The position numbers and the translations under genes were made by a program. The notes below the pieces were generated by a model. That model was not told the origin of the DNA and searched no databases. It saw nothing but the letters and a program-made list of their open reading frames with translations. From positions 1 to 64,000 of the forward strand of contig NZ_JAPFGP010000021.1 in NCBI RefSeq assembly GCF_026241155.1: 64,000 nt of DNA. Direction: 5' to 3'. Position 1 is the stretch's first letter. Every line of letters starts with the position of its first letter. Of this stretch, positions 1-8,824 are shown one piece after another. This DNA comes from Paucibacter sp. PLA-PC-4. GTDB lineage: Bacteria; Pseudomonadota; Gammaproteobacteria; Burkholderiales; Burkholderiaceae_C.

Positions 1-142
1 CGCGCAGTTCGTCGTCGCTGATCTTGAGATCGCTGGCCTTGGGCGCCTTGCCCGGCGCCATCAGGCCGGCGATCTGCAGATCGCGCCAGGCGCCGAGTGC
101 GGCCGGCGCCGTGGTGTAGTGGCCGTGTACGTCGATGATCAT
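1..142 (-). CDS. Amidohydrolase, probable 4-oxalomesaconate hydratase (LigJ-type), 5' part only
   Basis: The visible 47 residues begin MIIDVHGHYTTAPAALGAWR and run off the left edge of the window, so only the N-terminus is present. The opening hydrophobic strand followed by D-V-H-G-H is the metal-binding H-x-H motif of the amidohydrolase superfamily. The order HGHYTxxPxxxxxWR is typical of LigJ, which hydrates 4-oxalomesaconate in the protocatechuate 4,5-cleavage pathway; related decarboxylases share the same fold. The start ATG is at 142-140. The gene diverges from a LysR regulator with 122 bp between starts, an arrangement common for a LysR-controlled catabolic operon. Substrate assignment is inferred from the N-terminus only. 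Confidence 0.6.
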   Translation of the reverse strand, partial: MIIDVHGHYTTAPAALGAWRDLQIAGLMAPGKAPKASDLKISDDELR

Positions 143-264
143 CAATGGTCCTTTGTCTGCTGGGTCGCATTCTGGGAACTGGTCCGCTCTTGTCCTAGGG
201 CGCTTGGTGGCTAGCTGCTATGCCTGTTCGTAATGGCTCGACGGGGCTGGGGCAGAATCGGTGT

Positions 265-1155
265 GTGGACATCAAGCAAATTGAGTACTTCGTGCAAGTC
301 GCCAATACCGGCAGCTTCAGCCGTGCGGCCGATCTGCTGGGCATGACCCAGCCGGCGCTGAGCCGTCAGGTGCGGGCACTGGAGGTGGAGCTCAGGGAGA
401 CCCTGCTGTTGCGCAATGGCCGCGGTGTCGCGTTGACCGAGCCGGGGCGCCAGTTGTTGGCGCGTGGCCGCGAGATCCTTAAATTGATGCAGGAAGCGCG
501 CCAGGAGTTGGGCGCCTTGCGCGGCGAGCCGGTCGGCCAGATCGTCATCGGCCTGCCGCCCAGCCTGGCCCGTCGCATCACGGTGCAGCTGATCGAACGC
601 TTCCAGCGTGAGATGCCACGCGCCAAGCTGGCCGTCGTTGAGGGATTTTCCTCGCACATCGGCGAGTGGCTGAGTGCCGGGCGGGTCGATTTGGGCCTGG
701 TTTACAACCCCGAGCCGCATCCGAATCTGGAGCAGGAACCGGTGCTGGAAGAGAAGCTCTGCCTGGTCGGACCACCGGACCTTGTCCACCGGGCCGAGGT
801 GAGCCTGGCCGAGGTTGCCGGCCTCCCGCTGGTGATGCCGCAATGGGGCCACAGCTTCCGCCGCCTGATGGAGACCCAGGCCATGCTGGCCGGCCTGAAG
901 CTGCACATCGCCTGGGAGGTGTCCAGCGTACCGACGATTCTGGATATGGTGCGCCGCGGCCACGGCCATGCCGCGCTGACCGGCAGCGCGGTGGCTGCGG
1001 GAACCAGTCCTGGGGAGTTGACCTTGGCCACCATAGTCGAGCCCAGCATCAGCAGCATCTTGTGCATGGCCTGGAGCGCGCAGCGCCGGCGCGACGCGCT
1101 ACATCTCCGCGCGGCGGCCATGCTCAAGCAGCTCTGCCAAGCCGGCGAGACCTGA
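265..1155 (+). CDS. LysR-family transcriptional regulator (Nac/CysB-like)
   Basis: A 296-residue LysR protein. Residues 1-60 form the winged helix-turn-helix (VDIKQIEYFVQVANTGSFSR, then the helix ending QPALSRQVRALE), and the rest is a periplasmic-binding-like effector domain. The GTG at 265 was chosen because the family starts directly with (M/V)DIKQLxYF; an upstream ATG at 220 would add 15 residues unlike the family. The motif ELRETLLLRNGRGVALTEPG resembles the Nac/Cbl subgroup. The divergent neighbour is the LigJ-like gene, so it is probably the regulator of that catabolic locus. Effector unknown. Confidence 0.85.
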   Translation: MDIKQIEYFVQVANTGSFSRAADLLGMTQPALSRQVRALEVELRETLLLRNGRGVALTEPGRQLLARGREILKLMQEARQELGALRGEPVGQIVIGLPPSLARRITVQLIERFQREMPRAKLAVVEGFSSHIGEWLSAGRVDLGLVYNPEPHPNLEQEPVLEEKLCLVGPPDLVHRAEVSLAEVAGLPLVMPQWGHSFRRLMETQAMLAGLKLHIAWEVSSVPTILDMVRRGHGHAALTGSAVAAGTSPGELTLATIVEPSISSILCMAWSAQRRRDALHLRAAAMLKQLCQAGET

Positions 1156-1171
1156 GCCGCCGAGGTAAGCG

Positions 1172-1873
1172 TCAGGCCCTCGCGGGGGGCTCCATGCCGT
1201 GTCGCTGTTTCAACGCGGCCTGCTCGGGTGCAGCAATGAAGTCGAGCAGCCCGCCGGCTGCTTCGGCCTGCTTGGCCTTGACGGTGACGGCGCCGACAAA
1301 GGTGGTGCGGATCTCCAGCCCGGGTGGCAGACCGCCCAGCACGGCAACGCCGTCTAGCCCCGACAGCTCGCTGAGTTGCTGAAAACCGATATCCACCTGG
1401 CCGTCCGCGATCAGCCGGCCTACCGGTACGCCGGGCCGAGCCTGGACCAGCCGGGGGCCTAGGCTTGCTGACAGCTGCCAGCGCTCGAACAGGCGCAGCA
1501 GCGCGCTGCCGCTGGGGCCGGTGGAGTAGCCAATGCGCTGGGAGGACAGTAGCACGTGCTGCAGCGCCGCCTCCGAGTCAATGTCGGGCCGGGTGGCGCC
1601 GGCCGCCACCGCGATGGCCACGCTGGAATCCGCCAGCGCACGCCGGCTGTCGGCACGCAAATGTCCTGACGCGATCAGCGCGTCGATGGCTTCGGCGGCC
1701 AGCACGACGACGTCAAAGTACTCACCAGCGTGCACCTGTCGTGCAGCATCGACGCCACCCACCGAGAGCCAATCGAGCCGCAGTCCACTGACCCGGGTGT
1801 AGAGCTGCCCGAGATCGGCCAGCAATTGCCGGGTGGCCATCGAGGAGATGCCACGCAAGGATGGAGAAGTCAT
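1172..1873 (-). CDS. Substrate-binding-domain protein (ModA-like periplasmic-binding fold)
   Basis: A 233-residue protein with the type-2 periplasmic-binding fold seen in molybdate-binding ModA proteins: N-terminal GISSMATRQLLADLGQLY, then FDVVVLAAEAIDAL, and a late PGLEIRTTFVGAVTVKAKQ strand. The ATG at 1873 removes an unlikely upstream extension. No signal peptide is obvious, so it may be a cytoplasmic ligand-binding protein rather than a transporter subunit, and no permease or ATPase for molybdate is beside it. Such stand-alone proteins are frequent next to aromatic catabolism genes. It converges on the LysR gene with a 16-bp gap and lies 80 bp beyond the end of the galactose operon. Function unknown. 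Confidence 0.6.
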   Translation of the reverse strand: MTSPSLRGISSMATRQLLADLGQLYTRVSGLRLDWLSVGGVDAARQVHAGEYFDVVVLAAEAIDALIASGHLRADSRRALADSSVAIAVAAGATRPDIDSEAALQHVLLSSQRIGYSTGPSGSALLRLFERWQLSASLGPRLVQARPGVPVGRLIADGQVDIGFQQLSELSGLDGVAVLGGLPPGLEIRTTFVGAVTVKAKQAEAAGGLLDFIAAPEQAALKQRHGMEPPARA

Positions 1874-1953
1874 GGGCGCATTCTCCCCAGGCCCCGGCCG
1901 CAAGCAAGCCTTCGGCATTGCTAGCTGCTATGCGTATCCGGCATGGCGGGAAC

Positions 1954-2727
1954 TTACTCGTGATAGAGCTGGCTGCGCCCTCCGTCGATCACGATGTCGG
2001 CCGCGGTGATGAAGCGGGCCTCGTCGCTGGCCAGGAACAAAGCGGTGTAGGCCACCTCCTCAGGCTCGCCCAGGCGCTTGACTGGCAGCAGCGCGGCCTG
2101 GCGCTGGCGTTCTGCCGCGGGGTCGGGAAAGCTGGACAGCCAGGCCTCATTGGACTCGGTCATGATGAAGCCCGGCGATATTGAGTTGACGCGCACGCCG
2201 CGCCCGGCGTACTCGATGCCCAGCGCTTTGCTCAGGCCTAGCAGCGCATGCTTGGCCACTGGGTAGGGGAAGCAGCCGGGGATGATCTGGTGGCCGTGCA
2301 CCGAGGCGACGTTGACGATGCTGCCGCTGCCTTGGGCAAGCATGGCCGGCAGCGAGGCGCGGGCGCAGTGCCAGGCGCCGTCTAGATCGACCGCGAAGCA
2401 GTGCTGCCATTGCTCGCGTGTCATTGCCAGTGGATCGGCGAACACATTCATGCCAGCGTTGTTGATCAGGATATCGAGCCGGCCGAAGCGCGCCAAGGTC
2501 TTCGCGACCATCGCGTCGACCGCCGCCGCATCAGCGACATCGGCATGGACGAAGAGGCAATGCTCGCCGGCCAGCTCCTCCCGAATAGCGGCGGCCGCCG
2601 CATCGTCGCGATGGCTGTTGATGACTACGCGCGCGCCTTCGGCGAGGAACAGCCTCGCGATGGCCCGGCCAATGCCCAACGTCGAGCCGGTGACGATGGC
2701 GACCTTGTCCTGCAGTCTCTTGCTCAT
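1954..2727 (-). CDS. SDR-family oxidoreductase, probable D-galactose 1-dehydrogenase
   Basis: A 257-residue classical short-chain dehydrogenase. It shows the cofactor motif TGSTLGIG (about residues 14-21), NNAG near 90, the catalytic Ser in NVASVHGH, and the YPVAK catalytic Tyr/Lys pair near 155. It is the last gene of an operon holding a sugar ABC importer, an SMP-30 lactonase, galactonate dehydratase, KDGal kinase and KDPGal aldolase. The only missing first step of the De Ley-Doudoroff route is oxidation of galactose to galactonolactone, so that is the inferred role. L-arabinose or another aldose could also be a substrate, since this enzyme group is often promiscuous. Confidence 0.7.
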   Translation of the reverse strand: MSKRLQDKVAIVTGSTLGIGRAIARLFLAEGARVVINSHRDDAAAAAIREELAGEHCLFVHADVADAAAVDAMVAKTLARFGRLDILINNAGMNVFADPLAMTREQWQHCFAVDLDGAWHCARASLPAMLAQGSGSIVNVASVHGHQIIPGCFPYPVAKHALLGLSKALGIEYAGRGVRVNSISPGFIMTESNEAWLSSFPDPAAERQRQAALLPVKRLGEPEEVAYTALFLASDEARFITAADIVIDGGRSQLYHE

Positions 2728-2746
2728 GGGGGCTCCGTTGTTGCAC

Positions 2747-3736
2747 TTACTGGCTGCTGCGCGACTTCAACTGGTCCAGCAGCACGGCGGCCAGCAGGAT
2801 CAGGCCGCGCACCAGATACTGGTAGAAGGCGTCGACATTCAGCAGGTTCATTACGTTCTCGACCGTGCCCATGATCAGCACACCGATCAGCACGCCGAAG
2901 ATGCGCGCTCGCCCACCGGCCAGCGAGACGCCGCCCAGCACGCAGGCTGAGATCACATCGAGCTCGAAGCCCTGCGCCGCGTTCGGTTGGCCGCTGGTGA
3001 TGCGTGAGGCCAGGATTAGGCCGGCCATCGCCGTCACCAGGCCCTGCAACATGAAGATCCATACGCGCAGGCGCTCGACGCCGACACCGGCCAGGCGCGC
3101 CGCCTCGGGGTTGCCGCCGATGGCCAGCGTGTTGCGGCCGAACACCGTGTGGTTGAGCAGCAGACCGAAGACCAGGAAGCAGCCGGCCGTCACCAGCACC
3201 GGCAGCGGCAGGCCGAAGACGCGGCTGTCGCCGAAGGCGATGAAGCCCTCATTGGCAATGCCCACCGCCTGGCCTTGCGAGACTATGAAGGCCAAGCCGC
3301 GCACCATCAGCATGGTCGCCAGCGTTGCGATCAGCGCGTTGACGCGCAGGTAGGCGATCAGTACGCCGTTGCCGGCGCCGATCAGCGCGCCGGCCAGCAG
3401 GCTGCCGACTACCGCCAGCAGGGCACTGCCGCTGTGCTCCAGGATGATGGCGCCCAGCACGCCGGCGAAGGCGATGGTCGAACCGACCGACAGGTCGAAA
3501 TCGCGCGAGGCCAAGCACAGCATCATCGTGCAGGCCACCATGCCGATCTGTGCAACCGAGAGCATCAGGCCGACGATGTTGGCAGCTGAGAAGAAGTTCT
3601 CGACGCTCAAGGCCAGCACTGCGAACAGCAGAAGATACCCAAGCGTCATGCTGTGCTCGCTCAGCAGCGCTCGGCTGCGCCGTCTGGGCCGGCTGGCGCT
3701 GTCCAGCGCGGGGGAGGTGACCGTAGATGTGTTCAT
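2747..3736 (-). CDS. araH: Sugar ABC transporter permease (AraH-like)
   Basis: A 329-residue inner-membrane permease of the ribose/arabinose CUT2 family with about eight to ten hydrophobic segments. It contains the EAA-like cytoplasmic signature GGNPEAARLAGVGVERLRVW (about residues 213-232) and the family motif CLASRDFDLSVGSTIAF (about 83-99), which closely resembles E. coli AraH. It lies 30 bp downstream of the ATPase gene and 19 bp before the SDR gene. With AraG and AraF it should import L-arabinose and/or D-galactose across the inner membrane. Specificity is inferred from family resemblance and from the galactose catabolic genes in the same operon. Confidence 0.88.
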   Translation of the reverse strand: MNTSTVTSPALDSASRPRRRSRALLSEHSMTLGYLLLFAVLALSVENFFSAANIVGLMLSVAQIGMVACTMMLCLASRDFDLSVGSTIAFAGVLGAIILEHSGSALLAVVGSLLAGALIGAGNGVLIAYLRVNALIATLATMLMVRGLAFIVSQGQAVGIANEGFIAFGDSRVFGLPLPVLVTAGCFLVFGLLLNHTVFGRNTLAIGGNPEAARLAGVGVERLRVWIFMLQGLVTAMAGLILASRITSGQPNAAQGFELDVISACVLGGVSLAGGRARIFGVLIGVLIMGTVENVMNLLNVDAFYQYLVRGLILLAAVLLDQLKSRSSQ

Positions 3737-3766
3737 CGATCTTGTCTTTCTTGTCTCGCTATCGGT

Positions 3767-5272
3767 TCAGCCCAGGTCGGGCAGGGCCAGGCGCAGCACG
3801 GCGGTCTCGCTGGCCTGGGCGCGCGAAAGCTCGCCGCTGATACGGCCTTCGCGCATCACGATCAGCCGGTCGGCGACGCCCAGCACCTCGGGCAGCTCGC
3901 TGGACACTACGATGACGCAGCAGCCGCTCTCGGCCACTTCGTGGATCAGGCGGTAGATCTCGTTCTTGGCGCCGACATCGATGCCTCGCGTGGGCTCGTC
4001 GAGGATCAGCAGCTTGAGCCCCGGCTCGGCCAGCCAGCGCGCCAGGATCACCTTCTGCTGATTGCCTCCCGAAAGCAGACGGATCTCCTGCTGGCGGCTC
4101 GGCGTCTTGATGCGCAGCCGTGCGATGAAGGCATCGGCCCGTTCGGCCTCCTGGCGATGGCGCAGAAAGAGGCCGCCGCGCAGGTTGTGGCGGCGGCAGC
4201 TGATATTGATGTTCTCGGCCACCGAGGATTGGGCCAGGATGCCCTGCTCCTTGCGGTCTTCCGGGCACAGCACGATGCCGGCGCGTATCGCAGCCGCCGG
4301 CCCGCTGCCAGGTACCGGCAGGCCGTCGAGCAAGACCTGACCCCCTGCGCGAGCATCGGCACCATAGATCAGCCGCATCAGCTCGCTGCGACCGGCGCCG
4401 ACCAGGCCGAAGAAGCCCAGAACCTCGCCGCCACACATCTCGAAGTCCAGCGGCTCGGCCAGATTCCTGCCCCGCAGGCCGCGCACCTGCAGCCGTGGCG
4501 GACCCAGCGGGCGCGCCCGGTAGTCGTAGATGTCGCTGAGCTCGCGGCCGACCATATCGCTGATCAAGGCGTCGCGCGGCACCTCGGCCATCACCGGGTG
4601 GGTGGCCACCTTGCGGCCGTCGCGCAAGATAGTGCAGGCATCGCACAGCGCATATAGCTCCTCCAGCCGGTGAGAGATATAGATCAAGGTCTTGCCTGCC
4701 GCGCGCAGCCGGCGCACCAGGCGGAACAAAACTTCGCTCTCGCGGTGAGAGAGGCTGCTGGTTGGCTCGTCGAAGGCCAGCACCTGGGCGTCCTGCAGCA
4801 CGGCCTTGCAGATCTCGGCCATCTGGCGCTGCGCGATCGAGAGGTCCGCGAGCCTTGCGTCGGGGTCCAGGTCGGCACCGATCTCGGCCAGTCGGGCGGC
4901 TACCAGCGCACGGGCACTTCGGCGGTCGACGAACAGACCTAGGCGCTTGGGCAGCCGGCCCAGCAGCATGTTCTCGGTGACGGTCAGCTCCGGCACGTAT
5001 TGCAGCTCCTGGTGGATCACCGCGATACCGCTGGCGATGGCGTCGGCGGCCGAGCCGAAGCGGCACTCGCGGCCGTTCAGGAGCAGGCGGCCGCCGTCCG
5101 GCCGGTGTTGGCCGCCGAGAATCTTCAGCAAGGTGGACTTGCCGGCGCCGTTTTCGCCGAGCAGGCCGTGGACCTGGCCGGCATGGGCCGTGAAACTGAC
5201 GCCGCCCAGCGCGGTGACGCCGGGAAAGCGTTTGCTGAGCTGCTCGAACTGCAGCGAGGGCGTGACCGTCAT
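3767..5272 (-). CDS. araG: Sugar ABC transporter ATP-binding protein (AraG-like)
   Basis: About 501 residues with two fused ATPase halves, as in CUT2 importers. Half 1 has Walker [10 protein letters not shown] (near residue 40), signature LSIAQRQM and Walker [12 protein letters not shown]. Half 2 has the usual degenerate Walker [10 protein letters not shown], signature LSGGNQQK and Walker [13 protein letters not shown]. Two starts are possible: ATG at 5272, which matches the length of E. coli AraG before the first strand, and GTG at 5284, whose GTGA overlaps the araF stop. Translational coupling with araF is likely in either case. Confidence 0.9.
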   Translation of the reverse strand: MTVTPSLQFEQLSKRFPGVTALGGVSFTAHAGQVHGLLGENGAGKSTLLKILGGQHRPDGGRLLLNGRECRFGSAADAIASGIAVIHQELQYVPELTVTENMLLGRLPKRLGLFVDRRSARALVAARLAEIGADLDPDARLADLSIAQRQMAEICKAVLQDAQVLAFDEPTSSLSHRESEVLFRLVRRLRAAGKTLIYISHRLEELYALCDACTILRDGRKVATHPVMAEVPRDALISDMVGRELSDIYDYRARPLGPPRLQVRGLRGRNLAEPLDFEMCGGEVLGFFGLVGAGRSELMRLIYGADARAGGQVLLDGLPVPGSGPAAAIRAGIVLCPEDRKEQGILAQSSVAENINISCRRHNLRGGLFLRHRQEAERADAFIARLRIKTPSRQQEIRLLSGGNQQKVILARWLAEPGLKLLILDEPTRGIDVGAKNEIYRLIHEVAESGCCVIVVSSELPEVLGVADRLIVMREGRISGELSRAQASETAVLRLALPDLG

Positions 5273-5280
5273 CCCCGGGC

Positions 5281-6273
5281 TCACAAGCCCATCTGGGCGC
5301 GGACCTCGGCCTGGTTGGCACGCGTCATCAGCATGCCGCTGGTCAGCGTGACCATCGCCGGCGCCTTCGCGGTGCTGATCCAGGCATGCATATTCAGCGC
5401 GGTTTCGTAGCCATGGCGCTTGGGGCTGATCAGCACGGTGCCGTGAAAGGCGGTGGCTGCAGGCTTGGCAAACTCGTTGAGCGCTGTTTGGCTGCCGTCG
5501 ATGCCGATGGCCAGCATCGTGTCCTGCCGAAATCCGCGGCCCTCGCCGGCGCGCACGGCGCCCAAAACCGCATCGTCATTCATGCCGAAGGCTAGCCAGC
5601 GTTTGAACTGGCCGTGCTTGGTGAACGCGATATTGGCGGCGTTGAAGGCGCTCTCTGTGTCGCTCTTGGCCTGCGGAGCATCGACCACATTGACGGCCGG
5701 CAGGCCGGCGGCCTTGAGCACATCGAGCGCGCCCCGGGTGCGCTCACGTGCGGTGGGCAACTGGTCGAAGGCCATGCGCAGCGCGCCGAGCTCGGTCAGC
5801 TTCCAGCCGCGCGCCCTGGCCTCGTCGACCAGGCCCTGGCCGACCTGCTTGCCGATCTCGTACGCCGAGATGCCCATATGCGGGATGCTGGCGATGGGCT
5901 GGCCTTTGCCGTCCACCAGCTGGTCGTCCACGGACATCACCTTGAGCTGATGACGGCGCGCGGCCCGCTCAACCGCCGTGCCCAGCTTCACATCGGGCGC
6001 GCAGATGATGAAGCCCTGCGCCTTCTGGGCCGCCAGATTGTCGATTGCGGCCATCATCTTCTCGCCGTTGGGGATGCCGATCTTGATCAGCGTGAACCCC
6101 TTCTCCTTGGCCGCCTGCTCTGCGTGACGCCACTCGTCCTGGAACCATGGCGATTCGGCCTGCTTCACCAGAAACCCGATCTTGACCGGCTCGGCGCTCT
6201 GCGCCTGGGCCAGGCCGGAGAGTGCGATCAGCAGGGCCAGCGCGCCGCGCCGCGGCATCATCGTGTTCTTCAT
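5281..6273 (-). CDS. araF: Periplasmic sugar-binding protein (AraF-like)
   Basis: A 330-residue periplasmic binding protein with a Sec signal peptide ending near AQAQS (about residue 26). The mature region begins [20 protein letters not shown], which matches L-arabinose-binding protein AraF, and continues with [12 protein letters not shown] and [15 protein letters not shown] of the same family. In E. coli, AraF binds both L-arabinose and D-galactose, and this fits a galactose catabolic operon. Its ATG overlaps the stop of the lactonase gene (ATGA), and its stop overlaps the possible GTG start of araG. Confidence 0.9.
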   Translation of the reverse strand: MKNTMMPRRGALALLIALSGLAQAQSAEPVKIGFLVKQAESPWFQDEWRHAEQAAKEKGFTLIKIGIPNGEKMMAAIDNLAAQKAQGFIICAPDVKLGTAVERAARRHQLKVMSVDDQLVDGKGQPIASIPHMGISAYEIGKQVGQGLVDEARARGWKLTELGALRMAFDQLPTARERTRGALDVLKAAGLPAVNVVDAPQAKSDTESAFNAANIAFTKHGQFKRWLAFGMNDDAVLGAVRAGEGRGFRQDTMLAIGIDGSQTALNEFAKPAATAFHGTVLISPKRHGYETALNMHAWISTAKAPAMVTLTSGMLMTRANQAEVRAQMGL

Positions 6274-7211
6274 TTTGGTGTCTCCTCTTGTGGTCTGTCG
6301 TCGAATAGTTCATCGGCCAGGGCCAGGTCTTGTGCCAGCCGCAGGCCGAACAGGCTGCCGGACAGCGGCATCGCTGCCAGCTGTGCGGGGCTCAGTTCCT
6401 GGCGCGCGGTCGTCACCATCAGCTGATCGCCGCACTCGCCGCCTAGTGCCGGGCAGCTGGTATGGGCCACCGGCACGCTGACGCTTTGCAGCAAGCGGCC
6501 GTCGGGTGCGTAGCGGGCAATCCGACCGACGCCCCATTGCGCGTTCCATAGGCAGCCCTCGACGTCTATCACTGAGCCGTCGGGCCAGCCGCCGGGATCG
6601 ACCATGCGTGCGAAGGGCCGGATTTGGGAGACCGAGGCGCTGTCGGCGTCGTAGTCGCAATGCTGGATCAGTTGGCTCCGCGTGTCGCAGAAGTACAGCG
6701 TGCCGCCGTCCGGGCTGAAGCAGATGCTGTTGGCGATCGCCACGGTCGGCAGTGCCAGCCGGCGTAGACCGTGGCGCAGCGAGTATTGGTAGAAGCTGCC
6801 GATGGCTTCGCGCTGTGGTCCTTCGTGCATGGTGCCGAATACCAGTTGGCCGCGCCGGTCGCAGCGGCCGTCGTTGATGCGGGTGCGCGGCTCGTCGGCC
6901 TCGACCGTCACCAGCGGCTGCAGCGCGATGTCCGCCGCGCCAACTGCCTGCAAATCGTCGAGCCGGCCCAAGCTCAGCCCCTGGGCCAAGCCCGCGATAA
7001 GGCCGCCTGAGCGAGTATGGGCAAAGCAGCCCATGCGATCTGGCAGCGCGCAGCTCAGCGTGGCCTCGCTGCCCGGGGTCCAGGCATGCAGGCGCGCCGC
7101 CTCGATATCGGTCCACCACCAGCGCTGCGAAGGCCCATGCCATTGCAGGCACTCTCCGAGCACGGCCTGCTGAGCCAGGGCCAGGCTGGCGGAGGGCTGA
7201 ATACTGTCCAT
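6270..7211 (-). CDS. SMP-30/gluconolactonase-family lactonase, probable galactonolactonase
   Basis: A 313-residue SMP-30 beta-propeller. The metal ligands are visible: Glu in GECLQWHGPSQRWWW near the N-terminus, Asn-Asp in RTRINDGRCD, Asn in IANSICFSPDGGTLYFCDT, and Asp in DGSVIDVEGCLWNAQWG. These enzymes hydrolyse sugar lactones in the cytoplasm. Placed between the sugar-binding protein and the KDPGal aldolase, it probably opens galactono-lactone made by the SDR enzyme to galactonate. Its stop overlaps the araF start by 4 bp. Action on L-arabinonolactone is also possible. Confidence 0.83.
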   Translation of the reverse strand: MDSIQPSASLALAQQAVLGECLQWHGPSQRWWWTDIEAARLHAWTPGSEATLSCALPDRMGCFAHTRSGGLIAGLAQGLSLGRLDDLQAVGAADIALQPLVTVEADEPRTRINDGRCDRRGQLVFGTMHEGPQREAIGSFYQYSLRHGLRRLALPTVAIANSICFSPDGGTLYFCDTRSQLIQHCDYDADSASVSQIRPFARMVDPGGWPDGSVIDVEGCLWNAQWGVGRIARYAPDGRLLQSVSVPVAHTSCPALGGECGDQLMVTTARQELSPAQLAAMPLSGSLFGLRLAQDLALADELFDDRPQEETPK

Positions 7212-7220
7212 CGCGGGGCC

Positions 7221-7853
7221 TTAGAGGCTGCGCCAGGCCTTGACGAACTCGCCGGCCCGCGCGGCGACCGCTGCCGCCGTCATGCCTGGCGCATACAGGG
7301 CCGAGCCCAAGCCGAAGCCGGCAGCACCGGCGCGCCGGTAGGCCAACATGGCCACCGGCGTGACGCCACCGACTGGCAGCAATCGCAGCTCAGGTCGCAG
7401 CACGGCGCGCATGGCCTTGAGTACTGTTGGCGTCACCAGTTCGGCCGGGAACAGCTTCAGCGCATCGGCACCGGCGGCCGCGCACGCCAGGGCTTCGGTC
7501 GGTGTGGCCGCGCCGGGCACGCAAAACAGGCCGGCGGCCTTGGCGGCCGCGATCACCGAAGTGTCGGCATGTGGCATCACGATCAGTCGGCCGCCGGCCT
7601 CGCCGACGCGCAGCGCCGCCGCCGCTCCCAGCACGGTGCCCGCGCCAAGCAGCGCATCGGCGGGCAGGCAGCGGGCCAGGCGGCCGATCGAGTCCAGCGC
7701 CTGCGGCGAGTTCAGCGGCACCTCGATCAGGCGAAAGCCCTGCTCGTAGAGCCCCAGTGCAATGCCCTCGACCTCCTCGGGGCGCACCCCGCGCAGGATG
7801 GCCACCAGGGGCAGGGTGGCGAATGCGCGGTCGAAATCCGTGGTGCTGCTCAT
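7221..7853 (-). CDS. dgoA: 2-dehydro-3-deoxy-6-phosphogalactonate aldolase
   Basis: A 210-residue class I aldolase of the KDPG/KDPGal family (E. coli DgoA is about 205 residues). It shows LPLVAILRGVRPEE at the start, the catalytic base Glu in LIEVPLNSPQAL (near residue 40), GAGTVLG (near 72), and the Schiff-base Lys in GADALKLFPAE (near 130). The N-terminal ILRGVRPEE and IEVPLNSP patterns favour the galactonate-type enzyme over the gluconate-type. It splits KDPGal into pyruvate and glyceraldehyde-3-phosphate. It follows dgoK by 18 bp and precedes the lactonase gene by 9 bp. Confidence 0.92.
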   Translation of the reverse strand: MSSTTDFDRAFATLPLVAILRGVRPEEVEGIALGLYEQGFRLIEVPLNSPQALDSIGRLARCLPADALLGAGTVLGAAAALRVGEAGGRLIVMPHADTSVIAAAKAAGLFCVPGAATPTEALACAAAGADALKLFPAELVTPTVLKAMRAVLRPELRLLPVGGVTPVAMLAYRRAGAAGFGLGSALYAPGMTAAAVAARAGEFVKAWRSL

Positions 7854-7871
7854 AGCTCTCCCTTGTCGTGC

Positions 7872-8813
7872 TCAGACCAGGCCGGCGGCCAGGGCCAGAC
7901 GCCACAGCCCGGCCGCTGCGGTGTTGCCCAGCGCCGCATCAAGCGCTTGATCGAAGTCCTGCAGCGCCCATTCGTAGCGCTGGCATAGCGCCGGCTCGCC
8001 GACCAGGACAAGCGGCGCGGCGGCCAGGCCGGCCCTCGCGCGCCAAGCCAGGCCGGCGCGCAGCTCATGGCCGATCAGCAGGCCCGATAGATAGTCGGCC
8101 AGGCCGCTGGCTGGCAGGCGCTGCAGCAGGCCCAGCGTGCGCACCGCAAACAGCTGGTGGGCCAGGCCCAGCTCGCCGTGATCGCGCGCGGCCCGGACGC
8201 CTTCGGCAAAGCCGGCTCGGTCAGGCAGGCCCGCCTCGGTCGGCATCAGCCGGCCCAGCACCGAGTGTTGGCGCAGCAGCGCGAACAGCTCGCCGCTCAT
8301 CTGGGTCGCAAAGCCGTGTACCCCCGACTCGCGCAGCGCCACCCACTTCGCATGGGTGCCGGGCAGGATCATGCAGGCCTCAGCCAGATCAGGGTCCAGC
8401 GCGCCGATCAGCTGGGTCTCCTCGCCGCGCATCACATCGGGTGGCAGGCCCTCGGGCTGGTACACCAGACCGGGCACGATCAGCAGCCGCCGACCCGATC
8501 CGATCTCCACCGCGACCATCTGCGCGGCCAGCGCCGCTGGGTCGCAAGGGCAGGGTACATAGGGTGCCTCGCGCCAGCCATGCTGGCTGCCCACCATGCC
8601 GCAGGCCAGCATTGGCAGTGCTGGGTGGGCGGTCATCCAGTCAGCGATCAGGGCGTCGAGCGCGGCGCAGAAAGCCGCCGGTCCGCCGGCCAGCGTCGAT
8701 GCGCCCTGAGCCGACTGCCGGCTGCTCAAGACATGACCCTGTGCGCTGATCAGCGTCGCCCGCAGGCTGGAGCTACCCCAGTCCAGTCCGATCAGGCGCG
8801 CTGTCTCGCTCAT
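7872..8813 (-). CDS. dgoK: 2-dehydro-3-deoxygalactonokinase
   Basis: A 313-residue member of the ASKHA kinase superfamily. After the chosen ATG at 8813 the protein begins MSETARLIGLDWGSSSLRA, the phosphate-1 loop typical of DgoK. It also contains LACGMVGSQHGWREAPYVPC (near residue 80), MILPGTHAKWVAL and the C-terminal LVGEPALCQRYEWAL region of the family. It phosphorylates 2-dehydro-3-deoxygalactonate to KDPGal. The ORF could extend upstream to 8861, but that would overlap dgoD; the ATG at 8813 leaves an 11-bp gap and fits the family start. Confidence 0.92.
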   Translation of the reverse strand: MSETARLIGLDWGSSSLRATLISAQGHVLSSRQSAQGASTLAGGPAAFCAALDALIADWMTAHPALPMLACGMVGSQHGWREAPYVPCPCDPAALAAQMVAVEIGSGRRLLIVPGLVYQPEGLPPDVMRGEETQLIGALDPDLAEACMILPGTHAKWVALRESGVHGFATQMSGELFALLRQHSVLGRLMPTEAGLPDRAGFAEGVRAARDHGELGLAHQLFAVRTLGLLQRLPASGLADYLSGLLIGHELRAGLAWRARAGLAAAPLVLVGEPALCQRYEWALQDFDQALDAALGNTAAAGLWRLALAAGLV

Positions 8814-8824
8814 GGTCTGGATCC

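Noticed and set aside
1172-1873. Annotation as a molybdate transporter subunit
   Set aside because: No signal peptide, no ModB/ModC neighbours, and the context is aromatic catabolism; only the fold is supported.
3759-5321. 520-codon minus-strand ORF overlapping araG in another frame
   Set aside because: The Walker and signature motifs are in the other frame; this one is Arg/Pro/Gly-rich noise.
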